Notes under the pieces: model-generated
Told to the model about the DNA's origin: nothing
The model's input: the letters and a program-made list of their open reading frames with translations, nothing else
Databases searched by the model: none
Assembly: GCA_963755825.1 (NCBI GenBank)
Contig: CAVWLA010000001.1
Coordinates: 186,001 to 250,000, forward strand
Length of the DNA: 64,000 nucleotides
Source of the DNA: DATBQN01 sp963755825
GTDB taxonomy: Bacteria > Acidobacteriota > Thermoanaerobaculia > Multivoradales > UBA5704
Direction: 5' to 3'
Position numbers and translations under genes: made by a program
Shown here: positions 52,605-61,238 of the stretch, piece after piece
How positions within the stretch are numbered: the stretch's first letter is position 1
Layout: the number at the start of each line of letters is the position of its first letter

Positions 52605-54481
52605 GACAGAGCCAGTCCGCCGCCGCCGACGGCGGCTGAGCCGATCTCGGCGTGGCCGGCCGGCGGCGGCGGCGCCAGCCGCTGGGGATCGATGAAGACG
52701 CGGTGCCAGATCTCGACGAGCACCAGCAGATGCAGGCGGTTGCGGTCGAACGGCAGCCCGCGCCGGCGCCGCAGCCGGGAGACGAGCGATTCGACGGTGC
52801 GCGGCCGGAAGAGGCCGCGGGCGGCGATCGTTGCCGGGTCGAGGAGGGGCATGGCGAGGTCGAGCAGGCCCGCCGTCTCCCACAGGCGGAGCGGGTTCGC
52901 CTGACCCTGCTTGCGGCGCCCCAGGATCTCCTCCGGCAGCAGGCCGCGCGCCGCTTCGCGGAGCAGCATCTTCTCGCCGCGCCAGCCCACCTTGAGCGAG
53001 AGCGGCACGCGCGCCGCGAGGTCGACGACGCCGTCGTCGAGGAACGGCAGGCGGGCCTCGAGCGCGTGCGCCATGCTGAGCAGATCGACGCGCGGCAGGT
53101 GGGCGTTGGGCAGCTGCACCCGCCGCTCGTAGTCGAGGAGCGCCGCGAGGCGCGCCGGGCCGCGCTGGCGGAGAGCGGTGTCGAGATGGGTGGCGAGATG
53201 GTCGGCGAGGGGATCCTCCCCGTCGCGGGCTGCCGCCGGTCGGCCGCCGTCGAGGCGGCTGGCGGTGCCCAGCTTGCGGGTGCCGTAGAGCGCCGCGGCG
53301 AGGCGCCGCGGCACCCGGTCGAGCGGCGGCAGGGCGGTCTTGAAGCGGAGATAGCCGCCGAAGAGCTCGTCGGCGCCCTCGCCGAGGAGGAGCACGCCGA
53401 CGTCGCGCGCGGCGCGGGCGAAGAGCAGATCGTTGGGCACCAGCGGCCCGGTGCGGGGCTCCTCGGCCTGCCAGATCACCCGCGGCAGGCGCGCCCAGAG
53501 GTCCTCCGGGCGGACGGCGATCTCACAATGCCGGGTGCGGCAGCGCTCGGCGACGCGGCGCGCGAACGGCCGCTCGTCCTGATCGCCGGGGCAGCCGATC
53601 GAGTAGGTCCGCACCCCCGCGCCGGCGCGCTCCGCCATCAGGGCGACCAGCAGGCTCGAATCGAGCCCGCCCGAGAGCGAGGCGCCGACCTCGACGTCGG
53701 CCGCCATGTGGCTGTCGACGGCGGCGGCGAGGCGCCGCCGGAGCGCCGCGGCGAGGCCGGCGGGATCGCGGTTACCGATGTCCGCCGCACCTTCCGCCTC
53801 GAACGCCGGCGGTGCGGCGAGCGGTTCCGGGCGCATTATGCCGCCGCGGTCGACGCTCCGCGGATCGACGGTGAGTGTGCAGCCGGCCGGCAGGCGGGCG
53901 ATGCCTGCGAAGAGGGTGCGCGGGCCGGGGACGAAGCCCAGGCGCAGCAGCCCGTCGAGCGCCGCGGTGTCGAGCCGGCGCGCCAGGCCGGTCGCCAGGA
54001 GGAGGGCCTTGGCCTCGGAGGCGAACCACAGCCGGCCGCCGTGGCGGAGCGTGCAGAGCGGCTTCATGCCGGCGCGATCGCGCGCCAGGATCAGGCGCCC
54101 CGCGGCGTCGTCCCAGAGCGCCAGCGCGAACATGCCGCGCAGACGGCCGAGCGCCGCCACCCCCTCGTCCTCGAAGGCGTGGACGGCGACCTCGGCGTCC
54201 GAGTCGGTGGCGAAGCGGTGGCCGCGGGCGGCGAGGGCGCGGCGCATCTCGACGTGGTTGTAGATCTCGCCGTTGCAGACGAGCCGGATGCGGCCGTCCT
54301 CGCTGGCGAGCGGCTGGGCGCCGTTGGCGCGGCCGACGATCGCCAGCCGGTCGCAGCCCATGGAGAGCGCGGCGCCGGCGAAGACCCCCTCGCCGTCCGG
54401 ACCGCGGTGGCGGAGCGCGGCGCCGAGGGCGGCGAGGCTCTCCGCGTCCTGCGGGCCGGTGAAACCGAAGATCCCGCACAT
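52601..54481 (-). CDS. asnB: Glutamine-hydrolysing asparagine synthetase
   Basis: The 626-residue protein begins MCGIFGFTGPQDAESL, so Cys2 is free to act as glutaminase nucleophile after Met removal. The N-terminal amidotransferase domain has ALRHRGPDGEG and RLVCNGEIYNHVEMR. The synthetase domain has the PP-loop GASLSGGLDSSLLVALMAE and LLLGEGADELFGGYLRF. Family chemistry adenylates a carboxylate and adds ammonia. Such AsnB copies in exopolysaccharide clusters often amidate other carboxylates, and its operon position suggests the same here. It begins 2 bp after the stop of the membrane glycosyltransferase and overlaps the Mur-ligase start. Confidence 0.95.
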   Translation of the reverse strand: MCGIFGFTGPQDAESLAALGAALRHRGPDGEGVFAGAALSMGCDRLAIVGRANGAQPLASEDGRIRLVCNGEIYNHVEMRRALAARGHRFATDSDAEVAVHAFEDEGVAALGRLRGMFALALWDDAAGRLILARDRAGMKPLCTLRHGGRLWFASEAKALLLATGLARRLDTAALDGLLRLGFVPGPRTLFAGIARLPAGCTLTVDPRSVDRGGIMRPEPLAAPPAFEAEGAADIGNRDPAGLAAALRRRLAAAVDSHMAADVEVGASLSGGLDSSLLVALMAERAGAGVRTYSIGCPGDQDERPFARRVAERCRTRHCEIAVRPEDLWARLPRVIWQAEEPRTGPLVPNDLLFARAARDVGVLLLGEGADELFGGYLRFKTALPPLDRVPRRLAAALYGTRKLGTASRLDGGRPAAARDGEDPLADHLATHLDTALRQRGPARLAALLDYERRVQLPNAHLPRVDLLSMAHALEARLPFLDDGVVDLAARVPLSLKVGWRGEKMLLREAARGLLPEEILGRRKQGQANPLRLWETAGLLDLAMPLLDPATIAARGLFRPRTVESLVSRLRRRRGLPFDRNRLHLLVLVEIWHRVFIDPQRLAPPPPAGHAEIGSAAVGGGGLALS

Positions 54482-54483
54482 CC

Positions 54484-56388
54484 TCAGCCGCCTCCGGCCG
54501 GCGTCGGCCGCGCGCCCTGAGAGACGGCAGGGCGCGCCGCCGTCGCGTCGAGCGCCAGCACCACCGCCTCGGCGTCGCGGTATTCGAGGCGGAAGAAGGG
54601 CGCCAGGCGCGGGACGTCGAACGGCGCCAGGTCGCGCCGCCACGGCATCCGCCGGATGAGCAGGTGATCGGCCCCCAGCCCGCGCAGCCGGGCGTGCAGC
54701 TCGGCGGGACGGCCGGCGAGGGCGAGGGTCGTCTCGAAGCGCGCTGGTCCGAACCAGTCGCCGAGGTAGCGGCCGGCGGCGAAGTAGCGGAGGTTCTCGG
54801 CCCACATCCCATAGACGTTCGCGCGGCCGCCGGCGGCGGCGTCGACCCAGGCGAGCGCGGCGTAGCCCGGCAGCTGGCGGCGGAGGAAGCCGTCGCGCGC
54901 GGCGGCGTCGGCCGGGATCGGCCCGCGCCGGAAGACCAGGCGCGCCGTGTAGAGCCAGGCGGGCAGCAGGGCGACGAGCGCCAGGGCGGCGAGGCGCGGG
55001 GCGGCGCCCGCTTCGCCCCAGCGCGCCACCGCCCAGGGCGCCACGACGGCGGCGATCGACAGCGCGGCGAGCGGCCCCACCACCGAGACCAGCCGGGCAT
55101 CGGCGCCGACGAAGGCGACGGCGAGGCCGCCGGCGAGCGCGATGGCCGCCAGCGTGCGCGGTCCGGGTACGGTCCGCGGCAGCCGGCGCCAGGCGAGCCA
55201 GGGCAGCGGCCAGAGCGCCCAGAGGAACGGCGAGCCCGGGGGATAGGGCAGCGCGCCGCGGTCGACGACCGCGTGCCAGGGGAGCGTCAGGACGCCGGCC
55301 GCGCGGCTCGCGAGGTGCAGCGTGCCCGCCGGGGCATGGCCGGCGCGGGTGAGCAGCGGGAAGAGCGGGTCGCCGGTCGCGGCGCCGATCCAGGCGTACC
55401 AGGGGAGCGCCACGGCGGCGGCGGCGGCGAGCGGCAGGAGCGCGGCGCGCAGCCGCTGCCCGGCGGGAGCTCGCGTCGAGGTCCACAGCGCCACCAGGGC
55501 GATCGCCAGCAACCCCTGGTATTTGGTCGCCGCGGCACAGCCGGCGAGCCCGCCGGCGAGGACGAGCGCCCGGCCGTCGCCGGTGCGCTCTGCGAGGTCG
55601 AGCGCCGCCGCGGTCGCCAGCAGAAAGAGGGCGACCAGGGGCTCGACGTAGGCCGAGGCAGCGAGCCAGGTGGCGAGCGGGCTGCCGAGCCAGAGCGCCG
55701 CCGCCAGGGCCCCGACCCAGGCGCCGAACGCGCGCCGGCCCCACTCCCAGAGCAGCGCCGCGGTGGCGAGATGGACGGTGCACTGGACGAGCTGCGCGGC
55801 GAGGTCGTCGTAGAGCTTCAGGGCGGCGGCGAAGAGCACCTCGTTGAGCCACGGGAAGGCGGGGAAGCGCAGCTCCGGCGCGAGAGCGATGCGACTGCGC
55901 GCCGCGAAGCGGGCGGCGGCCGGCAGGTGGTAGAGGAGCGCGTCGAAGCCGGTCGGCGGGTAGAGCGCGAGGACGAGGCAGGGGAGCGCCGCGACGACGG
56001 CGCAGAGGATCCAGATCCGCGGGAAGATCTGGCGCGGCGCGACGCCGCGAGCCGCGGCAGCCGCCGCCGGCTCGGCAGGCTGGCCCGGCTCGGCCGTCAC
56101 TGCGCCGCCGAGCAGGCGCCGCCACTCAGGACCGGCGGCGAGCGCCGCGGCGGCGGCGAGGGCGAGGAGAGCCGGGCGGGTGAGGAGGCCGAGGGCGCCG
56201 AGGAGCGAGGCGAGGCAGGCGAGCGCACCGATGCCGACGGCGAGCGGCAGGCCCCAGCGGGCTTCCCGCGGCCAATCGACTCTCGGGCAGGCGAGCGCCG
56301 CGATCCGGCGGCCGAGAGCCAACGCGAGGACGGCGAAGCAGGCGGCGAAGGCGAGGTGCGGGAGGGCGAAGGCGGCGAGCGGCATCAC
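54484..56388 (-). CDS. Multi-span membrane protein of the PMT/GT-C glycosyltransferase type
   Basis: The 634-residue protein has about twelve hydrophobic segments. After the third helix the periplasmic loop has PPTGFDALLYHLPAAARFAA, where GT-C enzymes carry their catalytic Asp, then PELRFPAFPWLNEVLFAAAL and later LAGCAAATKYQGLLAIALVA. The C-terminal soluble part (RANVYGMWAENLRYFAAGRY, LRGLGADHLLIRR) is typical of GT39-like membrane proteins in surface-polysaccharide clusters. Start is GTG 56388 or ATG 56385. It follows the methyltransferase gene by 10 bp and would transfer or assemble a sugar on a polyprenyl carrier; donor and acceptor are unknown. Confidence 0.82.
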   Translation of the reverse strand: MMPLAAFALPHLAFAACFAVLALALGRRIAALACPRVDWPREARWGLPLAVGIGALACLASLLGALGLLTRPALLALAAAAALAAGPEWRRLLGGAVTAEPGQPAEPAAAAAARGVAPRQIFPRIWILCAVVAALPCLVLALYPPTGFDALLYHLPAAARFAARSRIALAPELRFPAFPWLNEVLFAAALKLYDDLAAQLVQCTVHLATAALLWEWGRRAFGAWVGALAAALWLGSPLATWLAASAYVEPLVALFLLATAAALDLAERTGDGRALVLAGGLAGCAAATKYQGLLAIALVALWTSTRAPAGQRLRAALLPLAAAAAVALPWYAWIGAATGDPLFPLLTRAGHAPAGTLHLASRAAGVLTLPWHAVVDRGALPYPPGSPFLWALWPLPWLAWRRLPRTVPGPRTLAAIALAGGLAVAFVGADARLVSVVGPLAALSIAAVVAPWAVARWGEAGAAPRLAALALVALLPAWLYTARLVFRRGPIPADAAARDGFLRRQLPGYAALAWVDAAAGGRANVYGMWAENLRYFAAGRYLGDWFGPARFETTLALAGRPAELHARLRGLGADHLLIRRMPWRRDLAPFDVPRLAPFFRLEYRDAEAVVLALDATAARPAVSQGARPTPAGGG

Positions 56389-56398
56389 CTGCGGCGGC

Positions 56399-57268
56399 TC
56401 AGCCGGCCTTCTCGACCTGCATCGCCATCAGGTAGCCGAAGCGGCCGGCCCAGGCCCAGCGCCTCTCGAGGGCCTCGAACGGCGCCACCAGCGTGCCGGT
56501 GAGGCGCTCGAGGGCGCTGCCGCGGAGGTGGAGGAGCACGTCGAGCATGCGCAGCGGACCGGGCGTGATGAGCAGGCCGCCGCGGTCGAGGACGCGGAAG
56601 CCGGCGCCGGTCAGGTCGCGGCGCAGCTCGGCGGCGCCGAAGGACTTCTCCGGCGCGTAGGGATAGGCGTCGAGGGCCTCGAGGACGTTGACGAGGAGCG
56701 GCCGCAGGAAGAGGTTCCAGCGGTGCGGCACGCCGACGATCGCCCGGCCGCCGGGGCGCAGCACGCGATGGAGCTCGCGGAGCGCATGGCGGTACTCCGC
56801 GATGTGCTCGATGGTGCCCATGGTGTAGGCGAGGTCGAAGCTCGCGTCGGCGAACGGCAGGTCGCGGATGTCGGCGCGCAGCAGCCCGAGGTCGAGCCCG
56901 GCCGCCCGCGCGTTGGAGTGCGCCCGCGCCGCGACGACGCCGCTGCCGTCGAGCGCCGCGACGTCGGCGCCCTGGCCGGCGACCCAGTGCAGGATGCGGG
57001 TGTTGTATGCCTCGTTCCAGAGGTCGAGCTTGAGGAACCGCCGGCCGGCGAGCGGGCTCAGCCAGCGCTCGATGAGGGCGATCTCGCAGCGGCGGTAGTA
57101 CTCCGTGCTGCGGGCGCGGGAGAAGTCCTCCACCCGCGAGGCCGTGCGGTCCCACGCCTGGCGCTCGCGGACGCGATGACCCTCGGGGTGCCGGTGAGCC
57201 GCCGCGGGATCGATCCCGGCGTTCTCCGCGCCCGTGGCGTTCAGCGCCGTGCGCGGCTCTACCGGCAT
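56399..57268 (-). CDS. SAM-dependent methyltransferase, first gene of the amide-ligase operon
   Basis: The 289-residue protein has a methyltransferase_11-like core: FLKLDLWNEAYNTRILHWVA in the motif I position, without the usual GxGxG, the acidic AALDGSGVVAARAHSNARAA, ADIRDLPFADASFDLAYTMG, TIEHIAEYRHALRELHRVLR and PGGRAIVGVPHRW. The degenerate motif I suggests weakened or altered SAM binding. The gene heads a seven-gene minus-strand operon and faces the candidate selenoprotein gene across 263 bp. Confidence 0.84.
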   Translation of the reverse strand: MPVEPRTALNATGAENAGIDPAAAHRHPEGHRVRERQAWDRTASRVEDFSRARSTEYYRRCEIALIERWLSPLAGRRFLKLDLWNEAYNTRILHWVAGQGADVAALDGSGVVAARAHSNARAAGLDLGLLRADIRDLPFADASFDLAYTMGTIEHIAEYRHALRELHRVLRPGGRAIVGVPHRWNLFLRPLLVNVLEALDAYPYAPEKSFGAAELRRDLTGAGFRVLDRGGLLITPGPLRMLDVLLHLRGSALERLTGTLVAPFEALERRWAWAGRFGYLMAMQVEKAG

Positions 57269-57531
57269 GCCGGCGCGATCATGGGAGGGTTGTTCGCAGG
57301 TGGATCGACAGATGGATCGCCCAGCACGCAGGAGCTTCTGTCGCCTCGGATGGCGGCCAATATCGCATGGCGCTCCGAGGAGGTCAAGGAAGGAGACGAC
57401 GCGCGCTCGCGGCGCCGGCGCGGCGGTTCCCGCGGCCTGCTGCGCGCTGCAGAATGTGCACGCTCGATGAAGCGAAGAAACGGCTCGAGCGCTCGGCGGC
57501 GAGCGCTCTTTTCAGGTAGCCTAGGCGAGTC

Positions 57532-58230
57532 GTGAGATCGAGCAGCGTGCGCGGAAAGGCGGCCCTCCTGTCCAGCCGAGCAGACCTCCGGAGAGTGACG
57601 ATCCTGGCGATCGGGCTCGCCATGACATCGCTCGCCCGGGTGCCGGCGGCCCAGGCTCCGGCGAGCCCGCCCCACAACCCGGTCACGGCGAGCGCGGCGC
57701 CGGCGGACGACCCGCTCGTCTCGCTCGACAGCTCGACGCGACCGCTCGAGGAGTACTTCAACCAGTCCGGCGACCAGATCAGGTTCCTGGCCCTGCTCTC
57801 GCCGACCTGAGGCCCCTGCATCGCGGGCGCCCGTGCGGTGCAAAAGTCCATCGTTCAAGCTTTTCCGAACGCCCCGATCCGCTTCGCGATCGTCTGGGTC
57901 GACATCCTTCCTTCGGATAGCGAGACGACGGCGCTGAAGGCGAGCCGGAACCTGTCCCCCGATCCGCGCATCCGCCAGTTCCGCGACCCGCACCAGCGGG
58001 TGGCCCACGCCGTCCCCGCGAGCCTGCATTGGACCGGCCGCGCCTACGACGTCTATCTCTTCTACCCCGAGCACAGCGAGTGGAAGGGAGAGATGCCGCC
58101 GCCCGCCGCCTACGTCCACCAGATGGGGTCGCACTCGCAGGACGGCCACTTCTTCATCGGCGACGATCTCGTGCGCGAGCTGCGCAAGGTGGCGGCGGAC
58201 ACCCTGCGCGAGGCGGCGGCGAAGCCCTGA
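57532..58230 (+). CDS. Candidate selenoprotein: secreted thioredoxin-like protein with a UGPC motif (in-frame UGA at codon 93)
   Basis: An open frame runs from GTG 57532 to TGA 58230 with one internal TGA at 57808-57810. Before it: a signal-like segment (VTILAIGLAMTSLARVPAAQA) and IRFLALLSPT, a typical strand leading to a thioredoxin-fold active site. After it, in the same frame: GPCIAGARAVQKSIVQAFPN, FAIVWVDILPSD, DPRIRQFRDP, AYDVYLFYPEHSEW and DDLVRELRKVA. The stop therefore sits exactly where a redox cysteine belongs (CGPC becomes UGPC). A hairpin fit for a bacterial SECIS begins 6 bases downstream. Translation of both halves is conserved-looking and codon-biased. No sel genes are in the window. 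A plain nonsense mutation is the alternative. Confidence 0.72.
57817..57842 (+). promoter_or_regulatory. SECIS-like hairpin directly after the in-frame UGA
   Basis: The arms TGCATCGCGGG and CC-G-TGCGGTGCA pair over 11 positions (two G-U pairs, one bulged G) with a 3-base loop CGC at 57828-57830, about 18 bases after the UGA. Bacterial SECIS elements are coding-region hairpins with an apical loop some 16-37 nt behind the UGA, so position and form fit. The small loop is shorter than the E. coli fdhF example. Confidence 0.5.
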
Positions 58231-58314
58231 GCCGGAGCGGCCGGCGACGGCGGCGGCGTTGCGCCGGCATTGGGGATCGCGGCACGACGAAAACCGCCGT
58301 CCCGATGATCGGGC

Positions 58315-58650
58315 GAGGAGTTTAGACGCTGAAAACCTCCGTCCCCGTGACAGGGAGAGGAGTTTCCGTGCACGAAACCTCCTTCCCTGCAGCGCGGCGA
58401 GGAGTTTAGAGGCTGGAAACTGCCTTCCCTGCGGTGCGGCGAGGAGTTTAGACGCGCGAAACTGCCTTCCGCGTGGCGCGGCGAGGAGTTTAGACGCGAT
58501 AAACCTCCTTCCGCGTGACGCGGCAAGGAGTTTAGACGCTGAAAACTGCCTTCCGCGTGACGCGGCAAGGAGTTTAGACGCGCTAAACCTCCTTCCCTGC
58601 GCCGCGGCACGGAGTTTAGACGCTGAAAACTGCCTTCCCCGCGGCGCGGC
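58315..58650. repeat. Array of eight contiguous 42-bp units, each with two co-varying hairpins
   Basis: Eight units start at 58315, 58357, 58399, 58441, 58483, 58525, 58567 and 58609, each exactly 42 bp, flanked by half units. The common frame is GAGGAGTTTAGACGC, a variable middle, AAAC(C/T)(T/G)CC-TTCC, then a GC stem. Hairpin 1: GTTTA/TAAAC, GTTTAG/CTAAAC or GTTTC/GAAAC in different units. Hairpin 2: CCGCG-TGA-CGCGG, CCGCG-TGG-CGCGG, CTGC-N3-GCGG or CCGC-N3-GCGG. Both arms change together, so pairing is kept. The period is a multiple of three and all frames stay open on both strands, but the changes follow the stems, not the codons. Lies between the selenoprotein candidate and the nitronate monooxygenase gene. 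Confidence 0.88.
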
Positions 58651-58773
58651 GGGAGGTTTGCGTGTGCAGAAAAGCCAGGCGCGCGGCCGGGAGATTCCGG
58701 CGCGCCTGTGGCCCTCGCCGATCGAAGGCGGCGGCCTGCGGGCGGTCTTATCCCGCGGCGAGGTCCAAGCTGG

Positions 58774-59820
58774 TCAGTCCGAGAGCAGCCCCGCCTCTCT
58801 CGCCAGCACCGCCACCAGCTCGGCCGCCGGCATCTGCCGCGCCTGCCGCGCGTTCTGCCCCGCCCAGAGCGACAGGAGCTCGGGCCTCCCGGCGCGTCCG
58901 GCCGCGGCGCGGAGAGCGCGGGTGGCGGCGTTCTGCCAGGGGTAGGGCAGGATGTCTGCGGCGTGGGGCTCGATCTCGCTCATGAAGCGGTTGCGGATGC
59001 CGCGAGCGGGCCGGCCGGAGAAGGCGCGGGTGACGGCGGTGGTGTCCTCCGCGGCGGCGAGGACGGCCTGCTTGTAGACGGCGGCCGCGGCCGACTCCGG
59101 GCAGGGGATGAAGGCGGTGCCCATCTGCACGGCGGCGGCTCCGGCGGCGAGCGCCGCGCGGATGCCCGCGCCGTCCATGATGCCGCCCGAGGCGATGAGG
59201 GGGAGGCGGACGGCGCCGGCGGCCTGGCGCAGCAGGGCCATCGCCGGCACCATCGACTCCTCGAACGGGCGATCGAAGGTGCCGCGGTGAGCCCCCGCCT
59301 CGGCGCCCTGGAGGATGACGGCGTCGACGCCGGCGGCGGCGAGGAGCTCGGCCTCGCGGACGGTCGTCGCGGTGCCGGCGAGCCGGGTGCCCGCGGCGCG
59401 GAAGGCGGCGAGCCAGTCGGGCGCCGGGATGCCGAAGGTGAAGCTGAGGACCGGCACCCGCGCGGCGAGGACCGCCGCCGCCTGCTCGGCGAAGCGCTCG
59501 CCCGGCTTCTCCGGCGGCTCAGGGAGCGCCGGCGCGGGAAGCCCGAGCTCGCCGTGGTAGCGGGCGAGGAGCGCCAGCATGGGGCCGGGGTCGCGGTCGA
59601 GCGCCGGGACGTCGATCGCGAAGAGGTTGACGGCGAACGGCCGCGCGGTGAGGGCGCGGACGCGCGCGATCTCCGCCGCGATCGCCGGCGGGCTCGAGTA
59701 GCCGCTGGCGAGCGAACCGAGCCCGCCGGCGTTGGAGACCGCCGCGACCATCTCCGGCGTGGTGACCCCGCCGGCCATGGGGGCCTGGATGATCGGGTAG
59801 CGGGCGCCGAATATCACCAT
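58774..59820 (-). CDS. Nitronate monooxygenase (2-nitropropane dioxygenase family)
   Basis: From the ATG at 59820 (GGAGG 6 bp upstream) the 348-residue FMN TIM-barrel begins VIFGARYPIIQAPMAGGVTTPEM, with AAVSNAGGLGSLASGY. It continues with LSFTFGIP, VDAVILQGAEAGAHRG (the class signature), PLIASGGIMDGAGIRAALAAGAAAVQMGTAF and TRAFSGRPARGIRNRF. The family oxidises alkyl nitronates, including propionate-3-nitronate, with O2. An earlier ATG at 59889 would add 23 weak residues. The gene is monocistronic and divergent from a DoxX-like gene. Confidence 0.93.
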   Translation of the reverse strand: MVIFGARYPIIQAPMAGGVTTPEMVAAVSNAGGLGSLASGYSSPPAIAAEIARVRALTARPFAVNLFAIDVPALDRDPGPMLALLARYHGELGLPAPALPEPPEKPGERFAEQAAAVLAARVPVLSFTFGIPAPDWLAAFRAAGTRLAGTATTVREAELLAAAGVDAVILQGAEAGAHRGTFDRPFEESMVPAMALLRQAAGAVRLPLIASGGIMDGAGIRAALAAGAAAVQMGTAFIPCPESAAAAVYKQAVLAAAEDTTAVTRAFSGRPARGIRNRFMSEIEPHAADILPYPWQNAATRALRAAAGRAGRPELLSLWAGQNARQARQMPAAELVAVLAREAGLLSD

Positions 59821-59941
59821 GCTCGCCTCCGCCGCGTCCTCGGTGGAGTCGCCCGGATCGAGCGCGGGCTTCGGCGCGGCGGACCTCATGATACGCGCCC
59901 CCGGCGGACGGAGCGGGAGGCAGATGTGATCTGCTTCGACC

Positions 59942-60856
59942 ATGGCAGACAACCTCGCACGACCCGTCGAGCCCGGCGATCGCGGCCGCCCGCTACCCGC
60001 GGCTCCCGACTCACCCGGGGACCGGTTGGCATCGGTCGGCCGCATCTTCTACGCCCTCCCGATGGTCGCCTTCGGGGCGATGAACCTCCTCTGGCGGGGC
60101 TTCGTGACCAGCATGGTGCCGCCGTGGCCGGCCTGGATTCCCGGCCAGCCGTTCTGGGCCTGCCTGGTGGGGGTGGTCCTCATCGCCATCGGCGCGGCGA
60201 TCCTCTTCGAGGTCAAGGTGCGGCTGGCCGCGGCGACGCTGGGGACGATGATGCTGCTGTCGGTCGCCCTCCTCTTCGTGCCGAGGGTGGCGCCGAAGGC
60301 AGGCGTGCTGATCGAATATACCGGCCCGAGCGAGTTCATCGTCCTCGCCGCCGGCGCCTTTCTCATCGCCCGGCTCGCCGCGGAGCGCGGCCGCGCCGGA
60401 GCCGGCCCGATCTCGACAGCCGGGCGCGCGTCCGCGGACCCGACGCTGCCGGTGCGGGTCCTCTTCGCCGCTCTCCTCGTCCTCTGCGGCATCGATCACT
60501 TCATCTACACGACGTTCGTGGCGGCCCTCGTCCCTGCCTGGATCCCCCACCACGTCTTCTGGACCTACTTCGCTGGCGTGGCGCTGATCGCCGGCGGCCT
60601 CGGCATGCTGGTCGAGAAGACCCGGGTGCCGGCGGCGCTGCTCACCGGCGTGATGCTCTTCACCTGGTGCGTGATCCTGCACACACCACGCGCCCTCGCC
60701 GCACCCCACGACACCATGGAGTGGTCCAGCGTCTGGGAATCGCTGGCGTTCGCCGGCCTCGCCTTCCTGCTTGCCGCTACCCCGTCGCCAGCTGTCGAGC
60801 GCCGAGGCCGCGGCGCCTCTTCGGTCTTCGCGGAGGCGCCCACCGCGGCGGAGTGA
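59942..60856 (+). CDS. Membrane protein made of two DoxX-like four-helix modules
   Basis: The 304-residue protein has a polar N-terminus and then two similar halves of about 110 residues: IFYALPMVAFGAMNLLWRGF...PPWPAWIPGQPFWACLVGVV against VLFAALLVLCGIDHFIYTTF...VPAWIPHHVFWTYFAGVAL. Each half has four hydrophobic helices, as in the DoxX/DUF superfamily. The W-I-P-x-x-x-F-W motif is kept in both copies, marking an internal duplication. Function of the family is unclear (membrane redox proteins in some cases). Single gene, opposite the nitronate monooxygenase. Confidence 0.85.
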   Translation: MADNLARPVEPGDRGRPLPAAPDSPGDRLASVGRIFYALPMVAFGAMNLLWRGFVTSMVPPWPAWIPGQPFWACLVGVVLIAIGAAILFEVKVRLAAATLGTMMLLSVALLFVPRVAPKAGVLIEYTGPSEFIVLAAGAFLIARLAAERGRAGAGPISTAGRASADPTLPVRVLFAALLVLCGIDHFIYTTFVAALVPAWIPHHVFWTYFAGVALIAGGLGMLVEKTRVPAALLTGVMLFTWCVILHTPRALAAPHDTMEWSSVWESLAFAGLAFLLAATPSPAVERRGRGASSVFAEAPTAAE

Positions 60857-60971
60857 TCGCCGGATGATCGTCCCGCGGCGGAGCCGGGGCGAGGTGCCAG
60901 AGCTCGCGCACGGCGGCGCCCATGCGTTGACGGCTATCGGTTAGGGGGAGAAGACTCCGGCGTGGATGCAG

Positions 60972-61238
60972 CTAGTTGTTGGCTGCTGGCGCTGGCGCTT
61001 CTGGTGCCGGTGCTTCTGGCGCCGGCTCTGGTCCTTTGTAATCATTTTGGTCAAAAGGCTTTGAGTCGAGTTTTGGCTGTGTGGCGTATAGCATCTTATG
61101 GGCTCTATCAAATTGTTCCTGTTGTGCTGGTGACGTTGCACTGCCTCCGCCACAAGACGATAAGGAGATGCTTGCAACGCCGAGTGCAAATCCGAGCACG
61201 ACGGCTATTGCGGTCGTAGGTCTTTGCTTCGCGCGCAT
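60972..61238 (-). CDS. Small lipoprotein with Pro/Glu/Ala-rich C-terminal repeats
   Basis: The 88-residue precursor begins MRAKQRPTTAIAVVLGFALG and has the lipobox SLSSC, so the mature lipoprotein starts at Cys with GGGSATSP. The mature part has a short charged segment (QEQFDRAHKMLYATQPKLDS, QNDYKG) and ends in three copies of PEAPAP-type repeats and AANN. GGGAG lies 5 bp before the ATG; a TTG one codon earlier is also open. Codon use is less GC-rich than the rest of the window. No family recognised. Confidence 0.75.
   Translation of the reverse strand: MRAKQRPTTAIAVVLGFALGVASISLSSCGGGSATSPAQQEQFDRAHKMLYATQPKLDSKPFDQNDYKGPEPAPEAPAPEAPAPAANN

Noticed and set aside
58315..58650. CRISPR array
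   Set aside because: Units are contiguous and alike along their whole length. There are no unique spacers of constant size and no cas genes in the window.
58259..58945. Long open frame over the 42-bp array encoding RSLDAENCLPRGAA-type peptide repeats
   Set aside because: The period is a multiple of three, so frames stay open on both strands. Unit-to-unit changes follow the hairpin stems and not a codon pattern, and no ribosome site or signal precedes it.
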